Part shown: piece by piece, positions 22,963-32,442 of the stretch
How positions within the stretch are numbered: the first letter of the stretch is position 1
Layout: every line of letters starts with the position of its first letter
From: an uncultured Colwellia sp.
Lineage (GTDB): Bacteria > Pseudomonadota > Gammaproteobacteria > Enterobacterales > Alteromonadaceae
DNA: 58,757 nt
Direction: 5' to 3'
Assembly: GCA_913062815.1 (NCBI GenBank)
Contig: CAJXWZ010000030.1
Span: forward strand, 1 to 58,757
Made by a program: the position numbers and the translations under genes
The notes under the pieces: model-generated
Told to the model about the DNA's origin: nothing
The model's database searches: none
The model's input: only the letters and a program-made list of their open reading frames with translations

Positions 22963-24783
22963 TTACCGGCTTAGCGCCAGCAATTTCACTTCATTCGTCT
23001 CAAGCCAGTGCGGTGAGGCATTTTCTTCAATATACAGTGAATAGAAGTCGTAATTAATATCAATATTTGGTGTGCTACATAACAGCAAAGCTATATTTAA
23101 GCTTAAGTGGTGATCTCCTGCTAATTGTGCTTGTTCAAAGGTACGTTGTGCCTGAAAAATAAGAGTCTCCAGTTGATTATTTTCTTTTGCTATCAAGGTT
23201 TTTAGGTAAGAATTCTGAGCATTATCTGTACTAGCAGCATCGACTAACGCTTTGGCTTCTTGTAATCGCCCCTGCTCAATATACTGCTTCACCAATTGCT
23301 CTCGGCTTGATTGAGACACCCAATGATCAGGGGTCAGTTTTGTAAATTCTAAAACTTGTTTTAAGTGAGGCTCTTTAGCTTTTGCTGTTTTAGCGAATAT
23401 AGCATAATGAAATGGTACCTTAGCAAAATGGTAGATGGGTAATTGATAAGCGTTCATTTTATTTTCTGCTTGACGAAGGTATGAGTATTTATCTTCTGTT
23501 TGCTTATGTTTGTGCGCCATAATCGAGAGGTAAGTCAGTGCATCTAACTCTCTAGGCTTATCTGAAGCAGCTAAGGCTAGCTTAGCCGACTTTAATAAAC
23601 TTGCTTTGACCGAATTATAGTCATCATTTTGGTGATCTAACCACGATTGAGCGTGCCAGGCATCCGCTTGATTTGCTAAATCATTAATTGCTTCAAAAGC
23701 ATTAATCGCTAATGCCAATTTATCAGCACTAAGCTGATACAACTCTTTTCGAGTTAAAATTTTACTTTGATAGAGCATGGCATTGCCTAATTGAAGCCCG
23801 TCATCTAGCACATTGGCATTCATAGCGAGTTTTTCAGACAGTGCCATGGCTTTATCAAACTCTTTGGTCTCAATATAAATATCGATCAGCTGAGAAAGAA
23901 TAATACTATCTTGTGGAAATTTTTGATGTGCTAGAGATAAACTAGACTTTTTAAACTCTGGCGATTGTGGGCTATTTAGAAACTGATAAATAAACGGCTG
24001 ACTTAAATGTTGCTGTAACTCCTGAATTAGTGCTTCATATGTCTTAGCACAAAGTTGCCCTTCCCAGTCAGCATGTGGTCCTTTCAATACAAAATCCAGA
24101 TAGACTTTTTCATGATAGCTTCTTGATTTACCTGACAAAATAAAAGGATGCTTTTTGGCTAAATGGGGATATTCAAGCTCTGATGACGTGAGAAAAGTTT
24201 CGGCATTAACTTGCGCTAATTGAGTATAATCAAAGAGCTCATTATCGGTTAAGATTAGCTGATTAGTTTCTTGGGGATCGTTCATTGGAATATAGGCCAA
24301 TTTGATAGCCACAGAGCTATTAGCTTGAACACTATTATTTGACCAATTAATTCCAACAACAAAGGTTATGATTAACGCTACGACGAGTAATGTGCTCCAT
24401 TGCCTTATGGAAACAGCTTTACTGACAATTGATGTACTTTCTCTTGTAATATCCTGATTAAGTCGTTCTGATTGTGGCGTTCCACCAGTACAACTTGCTA
24501 CCTTAACTTGCCATTGATAACCACGTTTAGAGAATGTCTTAATTGCCTTATTACCAAAAAGGCTTCTCAAATGACTAATATTTTGAAAAACAGCTTGCTC
24601 TGAAACTATTTTGTTTTGCCAAACATTACTTAAAATGTCTTCTTTGCTTAGCACTTTATCGGTATTTTCCAATAACAGCGCTAATACCTTCGCTTCATTA
24701 TGACGAATAGCAACAACTTCATTATTTTTCTTCAGTACTAAGCTATCACTATGGAATTCAAACTCTTCAATTTTATAAAGCAT
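22963..24783 (-). CDS. ToxR/CadC-like membrane transcriptional regulator
   Basis: 606 residues. Residues 1-95 are an OmpR-type winged helix (RHNEAKVLALLLENTDKVLSKEDILSNVW, then VFQNISHLRSLFG…TFSKRGYQW). A single membrane helix at about 130-147 leads to a periplasmic half rich in TPR-like helices (about 290-580). This one-component layout senses an envelope signal and binds DNA from the membrane. The target is unknown; the 400-bp gap on its 5' side faces the exported methyltransferase gene, a plausible target. Confidence 0.88.
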   Translation of the reverse strand: MLYKIEEFEFHSDSLVLKKNNEVVAIRHNEAKVLALLLENTDKVLSKEDILSNVWQNKIVSEQAVFQNISHLRSLFGNKAIKTFSKRGYQWQVKVASCTGGTPQSERLNQDITRESTSIVSKAVSIRQWSTLLVVALIITFVVGINWSNNSVQANSSVAIKLAYIPMNDPQETNQLILTDNELFDYTQLAQVNAETFLTSSELEYPHLAKKHPFILSGKSRSYHEKVYLDFVLKGPHADWEGQLCAKTYEALIQELQQHLSQPFIYQFLNSPQSPEFKKSSLSLAHQKFPQDSIILSQLIDIYIETKEFDKAMALSEKLAMNANVLDDGLQLGNAMLYQSKILTRKELYQLSADKLALAINAFEAINDLANQADAWHAQSWLDHQNDDYNSVKASLLKSAKLALAASDKPRELDALTYLSIMAHKHKQTEDKYSYLRQAENKMNAYQLPIYHFAKVPFHYAIFAKTAKAKEPHLKQVLEFTKLTPDHWVSQSSREQLVKQYIEQGRLQEAKALVDAASTDNAQNSYLKTLIAKENNQLETLIFQAQRTFEQAQLAGDHHLSLNIALLLCSTPNIDINYDFYSLYIEENASPHWLETNEVKLLALSR

Positions 24784-25185
24784 TGTTTTAAATCACTAAA
24801 CATAATAGTTTCAAAATATGCCTTATATCTTATCTTAACACTGATACAAATAGTTAATGAATTGTAACCGATAGAGATGAATGGTCGAATTTAAGGGATA
24901 AGTTGACCTTTAGTTATGTCTAAATGTAAATACCTTAATTTTATCAAAAACTGAGTTCCACTTTTGTGAATATAAATCTTATTCAAATTTTAACTATAAG
25001 AGTCACATAGGCTCTGTCTTCTAGCACAGAAAATCCCTTTTCAATATTTCTATAATATTTCTATAACAACAATTAATAGTTTTTTTATAAGACTATTTTT
25101 CATGTGCTTGTTTCAATTTCCATCAATGAATCGTTGCAATTAGCGCGATTAGATTATTACTCAAAACTAAAGAAAGGAAATGTTC
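24784..25185. other. divergent intergenic region
   Basis: About 400 AT-rich bases between the membrane regulator and the methyltransferase gene. No open frame of coding character is seen; a short plus-strand frame at 25104 is a shadow. TTTCTATAATATTTCTATAAC at 25047-25067 is a tandem repeat containing TATAAT and could be the -10 region for the methyltransferase gene. No other structure is evident. Confidence 0.5.
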
Positions 25186-25908
25186 ATGCGAAAGTTATTA
25201 TTACCACTTTTAATCGCTGCTACGATAAGCTCAACGGCCTCAATGGCTGCAGAGTTCTCAACAAATGTAAAACAAGCCATGCAATCAGAAAATCGCTCTG
25301 ACAATGAAAAAAAGCGAGATAGCAATAGAAAGCCAGTTGAAACGTTAGCCTTTTTCGGTATTGAAGATGATATGAAGGTATTAGAATTGGTTCCTGGCGG
25401 CGGCTGGTATACTAAGTTATTGGCCCCTGCTCTGAGAGAAAATGGTCAGTTTTATTTAAGCTTAGGTACCAAAAGACTTAAAGAGTCATTATTAAGTAAA
25501 AAACCATTTGATAAAGTAAAGTTAGTTGGTAGTGAGGGATATGAGTTCGAAAACTTGAACTTTAAAGTGGATGACCTTGATGCCGTATTGACCTTCCGTA
25601 ATTATCATAATTTTGATGAAAATGAACGTACTAGTGTTAACAAGGCGGCTTTTAAGGCATTAAAACCCGGTGGTGTTTATGGTGTGGTAGATCATACACG
25701 TCGACATATGCAAAAGAAGAATGATGAAAATGGTCGACGTTTTGATCCGGTTTTAGCGATTAAGGAAATTCAACAAGCGGGTTTTGTTTTGGTCGACTAT
25801 TCAAACTTACACTACAAATCAGACGATGAATTACGTTTTGAAGTAGGTAAAAAAACCGTTCGAGGCAACTCTGATCGTTTCACCTTATTATTTAAAAAAC
25901 CTGAGTAA
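25186..25908 (+). CDS. exported class I methyltransferase-like protein (COG4798-like)
   Basis: 240 residues. A signal peptide (cleaved after ASMAA, about residue 21) precedes a Rossmann-type fold with motif I MKVLELVPGGGWYTKLLAP (E.xPG.G), DLDAVLTFRNYHNF, ALKPGGVYGVVDH and a C-terminal LLFKKP strand. This matches a group of predicted methyltransferases with signal sequences (COG4798). SAM is not expected in the periplasm, so catalysis is doubtful. ATG 25186 is chosen over ATG 25180 for spacing from AAAGGA. Confidence 0.85.
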   Translation: MRKLLLPLLIAATISSTASMAAEFSTNVKQAMQSENRSDNEKKRDSNRKPVETLAFFGIEDDMKVLELVPGGGWYTKLLAPALRENGQFYLSLGTKRLKESLLSKKPFDKVKLVGSEGYEFENLNFKVDDLDAVLTFRNYHNFDENERTSVNKAAFKALKPGGVYGVVDHTRRHMQKKNDENGRRFDPVLAIKEIQQAGFVLVDYSNLHYKSDDELRFEVGKKTVRGNSDRFTLLFKKPE

Positions 25909-26007
25909 GCCCCTTTAACTTCGGTTGATGCTTTATAAGTGGGGACTAGTATCATCCCCGCTTATTAAATTCACTTCAATCTTCCCTTCATAAATATCGA
26001 GCAATAA

Positions 26008-27471
26008 ATGGAACATTGTAAGCAACATTGGATGCTAAATACGCCAGTATTTAGGCTTATAATGTCTTGTTCTTTGCCAATACTGCCTGCTGTATTTTTA
26101 TTAACAGCTTATGATTTATTAGAGACAGGATTAATTGCTCGGCTTTGCTCAACGCAATTAAGTGCTCTAAGCTTTAGTGCTCCATTGACTACGGCAATGA
26201 CTGGAATTGCGATTGCAATTTCTATTGCTACCAACAGTTGGGTTTGTCGACTCAAAGCCAATATTAATCAACATAGCTCCCAAACTGAGAAAAATGAGTT
26301 AAAAGATAACTTGGTAAGATCGCTGGTGGTGGCGACAAGTTTAACCTTGGCTTTATCGCTGCTGTTTTACCTAATTTCACCAACGCTATACCACTTAATT
26401 GGCACACAATCTTCTGTTCAGCCAGCAATTGAACTTGGCATGACCAACTTAGTAACAAAATACAGCGAGATCAGAATATTAGGCTGGATTCCTTTAGTAT
26501 TGATATGGCAAATAAATGGCATATTACGAAGCTTGGGCTATATGAAACAAGCCAGTATTTTACTTATATCTTGGATGCTAACAAAGTCACTTATCAGCTA
26601 TTACTTGATCAGCGACGGGCAGTGTTCTCAATTCTTAGCGAATGGAATTATGGGAGCGGGCTACGCACATTTAATTTCAGATACACTATTCGCTCTTTTT
26701 TCTTTAAGCATTATTTTCCGTGACTTGGGCATTCAAAAGCAACGAATTTCTTCAATTAAATGGCTCTGCACACTAAAGCAAATGTCAGTGACAGGATTAA
26801 ACGCCAGTTTACAGCAGTTATATCTGCCCATAACGATTGGTATTTTGACCTTTTATGTGGCCATTATCGCCGACAGTGAAGTTGCTCTACTGGGTATTAT
26901 ATTTCGAATAGAAGCAATGGGCTTATTAGTACCTATAGTTTTCACTGCTTCTTTGCCCGGGTTAATAGCCGCCAATTGGTGGTCAAATAACGTTGATAGA
27001 GTAAAATCTTTAATCAGGCAAGCATTCGCTATTATTGTCTTTACTCAAATGTTGCTTGCCTTATATTTGTATCTTAATGCAGAAAAAATCGCATTAGAAA
27101 TCAGCCAAAGCCCTATTTTACAAGGCAACATAAAATTCTACTTGATGTACATACCAATAAGCTTCACTGTTGCTGGTTGTTCGATGATGGCATTATCGTG
27201 CTTAAACGCCATCGGAAAATCGGCTAATGCAAGCATGTTGGGTTTTGGTCATAAAGTAGTACTGACATTACTATTAGCAATTGCCGGCGGGTGGGTTGCT
27301 TCAATAACGGGTGTTCTAGTGGGCATAGCAATAGCTCATTTAGCATCACTAATATTAGTCACTCAATTATTCATCAATGTAATATGGCGCCAAAAAGATC
27401 GGCAGAATGATGAAAACAGACGGAAACAACAAGAAAAAAGCCCTGTCACTCATATTGAGAACAGGGCTTAA
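26008..27471 (+). CDS. MATE-family efflux transporter
   Basis: 487-residue inner-membrane protein with twelve helices in two halves. The start RLIMSCSLPILPAVFLLTAYDLLETGLIARL and the internal ALSFSAPLTTAMTGIAIAI follow the MATE pattern. Charged tail KDRQNDENRRKQQEKS. MATE proteins export drugs or metabolites coupled to Na+ or H+. The family's usual first-helix acidic residue is present as D/E (DLLETG). The terminal 30 bases also form one arm of a hairpin. Confidence 0.85.
   Translation: MEHCKQHWMLNTPVFRLIMSCSLPILPAVFLLTAYDLLETGLIARLCSTQLSALSFSAPLTTAMTGIAIAISIATNSWVCRLKANINQHSSQTEKNELKDNLVRSLVVATSLTLALSLLFYLISPTLYHLIGTQSSVQPAIELGMTNLVTKYSEIRILGWIPLVLIWQINGILRSLGYMKQASILLISWMLTKSLISYYLISDGQCSQFLANGIMGAGYAHLISDTLFALFSLSIIFRDLGIQKQRISSIKWLCTLKQMSVTGLNASLQQLYLPITIGILTFYVAIIADSEVALLGIIFRIEAMGLLVPIVFTASLPGLIAANWWSNNVDRVKSLIRQAFAIIVFTQMLLALYLYLNAEKIALEISQSPILQGNIKFYLMYIPISFTVAGCSMMALSCLNAIGKSANASMLGFGHKVVLTLLLAIAGGWVASITGVLVGIAIAHLASLILVTQLFINVIWRQKDRQNDENRRKQQEKSPVTHIENRA
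27431..27469 (-). terminator. terminator overlapping the 3' end of the MATE gene
   Basis: AAGCCCTGT (27438-27446) pairs with ACAGGGCTT (27461-27469). Read on the minus strand the hairpin is followed by CTTTTTTCTTG, a proper U-tract, so it stops transcripts coming from the small minus-strand gene at 27652. On the plus strand it lies inside the last codons of the MATE gene and is followed by only AAACTTCC. Confidence 0.65.
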
Positions 27472-27517
27472 ACTTCCATTATTGATCAAGAGACTCGTTT
27501 AAAATCAATGAACAACT

Positions 27518-27652
27518 TTATTTTGATTGTGCTGTTTTTACTTCCATGTCATCAGCTACTGAGGTGTTACTCAATATTGCTGAAACGGTCATAACAAATA
27601 CTGCAAAAATAACCGTAGTCAGCTTTAACCCTCTAGGGGATGACTTACGCAT
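27518..27652 (-). CDS. 44-residue exported or membrane peptide
   Basis: A short frame encodes MRKSSPRGLKLTTVIFAVFV, then MTVSAILSNTSVADDMEVKT and AQSK: a basic N-terminus, a hydrophobic helix and a cleavage-like ASNTSVA-type site before an acidic tail. AGGTAAAG lies 4 bases before ATG. A minus-strand terminator at 27469-27431 follows, which supports real transcription. Below the size that usual gene callers report. Function unknown. Confidence 0.5.
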   Translation of the reverse strand: MRKSSPRGLKLTTVIFAVFVMTVSAILSNTSVADDMEVKTAQSK

Positions 27653-27808
27653 TTTCTTTACCTAATTTTTATTTGATTGCGTTGTTTTTTATAAATATTA
27701 CTAACAATTTACCGAGCAATATTTGATTATCTGTGCAACCTGATTAAAAACTAAACTATTTCATTATACAATTCAAGAGAATTGTTGATTTATCTACATT
27801 TTATTAGA

Positions 27809-30121
27809 TTATTCATCAAACAATTGCGCTTGGTGCGCGCGTTGTTGCTTAGTAGAAGTTATGCTTATGTTTATTGAAGCAGTTAGAATGCGCTGCCCTG
27901 AAGCTGATATAGCTAGCGTTGCATCTCCGCCCATTAGCTGACAAACCTCTTTGGCTATGGTCATTTCAGTACTAAATAAAGCAATATCTTTTGAGGTGAA
28001 ATCATCGAAGGGCACATGAGTATCAAAGCTACTATTATGCTCACTGGTAAAAACAAATAGCAATGTTGCTTTATTGTCATTATGAAGGTGAACTTTAGTT
28101 GAAAGCCGCATGACATCACTCCCAAATAAACTGTGTATTCCACTACAAATAGCCATTAATAACTGTTGGATTCTTAATTCATCACTGTTAATAAAGTGAG
28201 GCACACTAGCATCGATTAAATAAGTAATGTTTTTTTCTTTAATGGCTACATTGGCTGTTAACATCGCCTCTATCCGAGCGAGAAAGCCATAAAAATCAAC
28301 TGGTTTACTATTTACTAACAACTCCCCTCCTTCTATTTTTGATAAATCAGTCACCATGTCTAGAATTTTACGCATATTTTGTTCTGCTAACGCTATATTC
28401 TGAATAGCCTTGTTTTGCCCTGACTTATCAGTTTCATTTAATTGTTGGGTAAAATACGTAATGGTTTGCAAAGGCGTTTGCAGTTCATTTGTAAGGGTAT
28501 TTAAAAAGTTTGTTTTCGCATGATTCTTAGACTCTGATTGCTCTTTCGATATGATTAACTCTCTTGTGGTTCTGACAACTTGAGCACTAAGCTCACTTGA
28601 ATAAACAGCCATCATTAAGATCAGTACTTGAAACAACATGCCACCGAGCGTAGCACCGAAAAGCATACCCCATATTTGCCAGCCTTTAACTTGCGCCTGC
28701 CATGGTTGTGCTTCGCCTAAACTTATACGCCATTTTCTTGAATTGACAGATAAATAGATACTTTCAACATGACGATTTAATTCATTTAAACGCGTACCGT
28801 ACAATGTATATGGCTCAGATGAGGTGACATCTTCAATAAACAAAGTAATATCGTCTGAAGCTAAAGGTGATATTCGCTGGAACAAATAGTCAAACTGCAC
28901 GACGGCGACAACAAAGCCTTTAAAATCTTCTAAACCTCTTTGCTCTAGAGGAAAAAGGTGAGCTAATTTTCTTTCGCCCAGCTCTGAATACACCGCAGAA
29001 ACAAATAAAATGCCCAAGTTTGCCAATTCATCTTGAACTAAGCTTATCGGTGCACTGGCAAATATGCCTTTGCTCGCAATAATATTTTCCATATCAATGA
29101 TATGTTTTGAGTTTGTCAAGACATCGAGTCCTATCGCTTGCTCATTATTTAATGACGGGAAAATATATTGTATTGGTGCATAGCGCACTCTTGTCTGGGC
29201 GCTTTTTAACTTACCGGTATCATCTTTTTCATTTATAGCACTAAAATTTTGTTGGTATTGAGCTCTATTTTCATGATAAACCACAGGTGCCCACTCTAAC
29301 GCCCTAACGGTAGACTTGGCTTGAAAGATACGACGAGAGAATATATCAAACTCATTAGAAGTGACTTTTTCGCTAGCTTTCACAAAAGCGGATAAACTTT
29401 TAAGTTTACCCGTAGATATCGCTATTTCTTGCTTTATTTGTAATACCACTCGACTTTTAACTTGCTTAAAAATATCAAGTCGATGGTGTTGATGGACATT
29501 TTGCGAAATGTTAAACAATAAACCAATGGTAGCAAGTGCTAAAAGTGATGCAATAATGGTAAAAGTTCGCTTAGATGAACTTAGTTGTTGTCGACCTTTG
29601 GCAAGCAATAACAGAGGTGTAAAATATATTGAGAGTAACGCACTACTTGACCAACAACTAAAGAAGGTAAAAAACAGGTTATGTCCTACTTCTTTGTTTT
29701 CCAACGTGGTTAAGATGAGTATTGTCAATGCAGAGACTAAACTAATTAATGGCCCAACTTTGAGTAAAAAAGTTAACAGATCCTTTCGAGATTTCAACCA
29801 ATGCTGTTTGTTGACCTCTCCTACCGTTAACTGCCTAGCCCAAACCCCTTGTAATACAAAGGCCAGCGAAGAAATAATCACCATAGAGGCTTCAACAGGT
29901 AATTTGACCCAGTAATATAAAAACAAACAAAAAATCACATTTCCCAACACGATGGCAGACAAGATACTTGTCCCCCAAAAAACAACTAAAGCTGTTGATA
30001 TGCCCGCTGCAGGGCCAATAAAACTAATAAACGAATAAGGTACGATAAAAATATAAGTACACGCACACACACTAAGATATATAGCAAGTGTCAGCAGAAA
30101 ACGGTATGGAAAATTTTTCAT
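27809..30121 (-). CDS. MASE1-CHASE sensor with degenerate histidine-kinase core
   Basis: 770 residues. A polytopic MASE1-like region (1 to about 205) is followed by a periplasmic CHASE domain (about 210-475, with FSRRIFQAKSTVRALEWAPVV and the IGLDVLTN pattern), a membrane helix (about 483-505) and a HisKA-like coiled region. At the phosphoacceptor the family reads SHELRTPL; here residues 544-551 are TNELQTPL, so His is Asn545. The N-box reads LRIQQLLMAICSGIHSL with both Asn lost, and no DxGxG box is visible. It should lack kinase activity and may act as a scaffold or regulator. Confidence 0.85.
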   Translation of the reverse strand: MKNFPYRFLLTLAIYLSVCACTYIFIVPYSFISFIGPAAGISTALVVFWGTSILSAIVLGNVIFCLFLYYWVKLPVEASMVIISSLAFVLQGVWARQLTVGEVNKQHWLKSRKDLLTFLLKVGPLISLVSALTILILTTLENKEVGHNLFFTFFSCWSSSALLSIYFTPLLLLAKGRQQLSSSKRTFTIIASLLALATIGLLFNISQNVHQHHRLDIFKQVKSRVVLQIKQEIAISTGKLKSLSAFVKASEKVTSNEFDIFSRRIFQAKSTVRALEWAPVVYHENRAQYQQNFSAINEKDDTGKLKSAQTRVRYAPIQYIFPSLNNEQAIGLDVLTNSKHIIDMENIIASKGIFASAPISLVQDELANLGILFVSAVYSELGERKLAHLFPLEQRGLEDFKGFVVAVVQFDYLFQRISPLASDDITLFIEDVTSSEPYTLYGTRLNELNRHVESIYLSVNSRKWRISLGEAQPWQAQVKGWQIWGMLFGATLGGMLFQVLILMMAVYSSELSAQVVRTTRELIISKEQSESKNHAKTNFLNTLTNELQTPLQTITYFTQQLNETDKSGQNKAIQNIALAEQNMRKILDMVTDLSKIEGGELLVNSKPVDFYGFLARIEAMLTANVAIKEKNITYLIDASVPHFINSDELRIQQLLMAICSGIHSLFGSDVMRLSTKVHLHNDNKATLLFVFTSEHNSSFDTHVPFDDFTSKDIALFSTEMTIAKEVCQLMGGDATLAISASGQRILTASINISITSTKQQRAHQAQLFDE

Positions 30122-30374
30122 TGAATCAATTAATTAAATATAATGACTGTACAAGATACTAGCACTATTATTTGCCGATTCTCAATCTTATAGAGCAAAC
30201 CTGATAATTAGCACTTACTTTTGTTTGTTTTCATAGTGATATTCATCTTGTCAGCTTTGTTAGTATAAAAAATATAAAAAATTGTGTAATTTAATTTGCG
30301 CTATGCCTTGCGGTAGGGGAAAATACGCGCAATTTAATTATCCCACTTTAATCAATAGTAGATCTGGAGCAAAT
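30122..30374. other. intergenic leader of tkt
   Basis: 253 bases between the divergent sensor gene and transketolase. A weak inverted pair TTGCGC (30296-30301) and GCGCAA (30327-30332) flanks TATGCCTTGCGGTAGGGG and lies about 43 bases before the tkt start; it could form a leader hairpin. No open frame with coding character is seen here. Confidence 0.4.
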
Positions 30375-32363
30375 ATGTCGTCGCGTCAAGAACTAGCCAA
30401 TGCCATTCGTGTTTTAAGCATGGATTGTGTACAAAAAGCAAAATCAGGACACCCTGGTGCCCCTATGGGTATGGCAGATATCGCCGAAGTTTTATGGCGT
30501 GATTTCTTAAAGCACAATCCAAGTGATCCTAACTGGGCAGATCGCGATCGATTTATACTATCAAACGGCCACGGTTCAATGCTAATTTATTCTTTGTTGC
30601 ATTTATCTGGTTACGATTTATCTATGGAAGATTTAAAAAACTTCCGTCAATTACATTCTAAAACACCAGGTCATCCTGAATATGGTTATACTCCAGGCGT
30701 TGAAACCACTACAGGCCCATTAGGCGCTGGTGTTTCAAATGCCGTAGGAATGGCCATTGCTGAAAAAACATTAGCCGCACAATTTAACCGCGAAGGTCAT
30801 GATATCGTCGATCACTTCACTTACTGCTTTTTAGGTGACGGTTGTTTAATGGAAGGTATCTCTCATGAAGCTTGCTCATTAGCTGGCACTTTAGGTTTAG
30901 GTAAATTAATTACCTTTTGGGATGACAATGGCATTTCAATTGACGGCCACGTTGAAGGATGGTTTACCGATAACACTCAACAACGATTTGAGTCGTACGG
31001 CTGGCATGTGATTAGTGTTGATGGCCATGATAGCAAAGCAATTGCTGCAGCGATTGCTGAGGCAAAATCAGTTACCGACAAACCAAGCATGATTTGTTGT
31101 AAAACCATTATTGGATTTGGCTCTCCAAATAAATCTGGCACTCATAATTGCCACGGCGCGCCGCTGGGTGATGATGAAGTTCAGGCAACTCGCGAGTTTT
31201 TAAACTGGTCACACGCCCCCTTTGAAGTACCTAATGATGTTTATGCTCAATGGGATCAAAAAGAAAAAGGTAGTGCAAGCCAAGTTAGCTGGAATGACAA
31301 ATTTTCTGCTTATCAATCAGCTTATCCAGAGCTTGCCAGTGAATTTGAACGTCGTGTTATCAAAGGTGAGTTACCACAAGACTTTGAAGCAAAAGCGAAT
31401 GCCTTTATTCAACAGTGCCATGAAAATGGTGAAAATATAGCGTCAAGAAAAGCATCGCAGAATGCCATTGAAGCCTTTGGTCAAGTATTACCCGAAATGC
31501 TAGGTGGTTCGGCAGATTTAGCAGGCTCTAACTTGACACTATGGTCAGGCTCTAAAGGTATTGAAACAGACCCTGCTGGTAATTACATATACTACGGCGT
31601 GCGTGAATTTGGTATGAGCGGTATTATGAATGGGATCTCGCTACATGGTGGCTTCATCAACTATGGTGCTACTTTCATGATGTTTATGGAATATGCACGT
31701 AATGCTGTGCGTATGTCTGCACTTATGGGTATACAAAACATTTTTGTTTACACGCATGACTCCATTGGTCAAGGTGAAGATGGTCCAACTCATCAACCAA
31801 TTGAACAATTGACTAATTTACGTACTACGCCAAAACTAACCACATGGCGCCCATGTGATGCAACTGAATCTGCTGTTGCTTGGAAAGCTGCGGTACAAAG
31901 TCAAAAAGCACCATCAGCGTTAGTTTTCTCTCGCCAAGGTTTACCTGCAATGACGCGTAATCAAGCACAAGTCGCCGATATTGCAAAAGGTGGCTATATC
32001 TTACAAGATTGTGAAACTAGCCCAGAGATTATCTTAATTGCGACAGGCTCCGAAGTAGCTTTAGCGGTTGCAGCCGCTAATAGTTTAACAGCACAAGGCA
32101 AGCAAGTTCGCGTAGTCTCTATGCCATCAACTAACGTTTTTGATGCACAAACTAGCGAGTATAAAGAGTCTGTATTGCCAGCATCGGTTTCAAAACGTGT
32201 TGCTATTGAAGCCGCCCATGTTGATTTTTGGGCTAAATATGTTGGTTTAAGCGGTGCAGTTGTTGGTATGACTACCTTTGGTGAGTCAGCACCAGGTAAC
32301 GTATTACTTGAGCATTTTGGCTTCACTGTTGATAACGTTGTTAACACAGTAAATCAACTATAA
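30375..32363 (+). CDS. tkt: transketolase
   Basis: 662 residues, the normal length. TPP-dependent enzyme of the pentose-phosphate pathway that moves C2 ketol units between sugar phosphates. Signatures: [19 protein letters not shown] near 25-45, [16 protein letters not shown], the TPP loop [15 protein letters not shown] near 153-168, and [15 protein letters not shown] plus [16 protein letters not shown] near 460-480. An upstream in-frame extension to 30282 is rejected: GGAG lies 7 bases before ATG 30375 and [12 protein letters not shown] is the family start. Followed by epd, with a hairpin between. Confidence 0.97.
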   Translation: MSSRQELANAIRVLSMDCVQKAKSGHPGAPMGMADIAEVLWRDFLKHNPSDPNWADRDRFILSNGHGSMLIYSLLHLSGYDLSMEDLKNFRQLHSKTPGHPEYGYTPGVETTTGPLGAGVSNAVGMAIAEKTLAAQFNREGHDIVDHFTYCFLGDGCLMEGISHEACSLAGTLGLGKLITFWDDNGISIDGHVEGWFTDNTQQRFESYGWHVISVDGHDSKAIAAAIAEAKSVTDKPSMICCKTIIGFGSPNKSGTHNCHGAPLGDDEVQATREFLNWSHAPFEVPNDVYAQWDQKEKGSASQVSWNDKFSAYQSAYPELASEFERRVIKGELPQDFEAKANAFIQQCHENGENIASRKASQNAIEAFGQVLPEMLGGSADLAGSNLTLWSGSKGIETDPAGNYIYYGVREFGMSGIMNGISLHGGFINYGATFMMFMEYARNAVRMSALMGIQNIFVYTHDSIGQGEDGPTHQPIEQLTNLRTTPKLTTWRPCDATESAVAWKAAVQSQKAPSALVFSRQGLPAMTRNQAQVADIAKGGYILQDCETSPEIILIATGSEVALAVAAANSLTAQGKQVRVVSMPSTNVFDAQTSEYKESVLPASVSKRVAIEAAHVDFWAKYVGLSGAVVGMTTFGESAPGNVLLEHFGFTVDNVVNTVNQL

Positions 32364-32378
32364 TTGATATGCCTTAAA

Positions 32379-32410
32379 CTACGAGAAGAAAATTCGACTT
32401 CTTCTCGTAG
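32379..32410 (+). terminator. stem-loop between tkt and epd
   Basis: CTACGAGAAGAA pairs perfectly with TTCTTCTCGTAG around an 8-base loop. No U-tract follows (AACACCTC), so it is probably a partial terminator or an mRNA-stability element that uncouples tkt from epd levels rather than a complete stop. Confidence 0.55.
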
Positions 32411-32442
32411 AACACCTCATACAGCACTTTCTAAGAGAACAT

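Noticed and set aside
25104..25301. Plus-strand frame before the methyltransferase
   Set aside because: It overlaps the methyltransferase signal peptide in another frame and has no ribosome site.
29508..29915. Plus-strand frame of 135 residues opposite the MASE1 sensor
   Set aside because: Complement of membrane-helix codons; no ribosome site or recognisable domain.
30282..30374. N-terminal extension of transketolase
   Set aside because: The extra 31 residues are not in the family, the start would be TTG without a ribosome site, and ATG 30375 has GGAG at the right distance.
31994..32347. Minus-strand frame inside tkt
   Set aside because: Shadow of a strongly conserved coding sequence; no similarity to any family.
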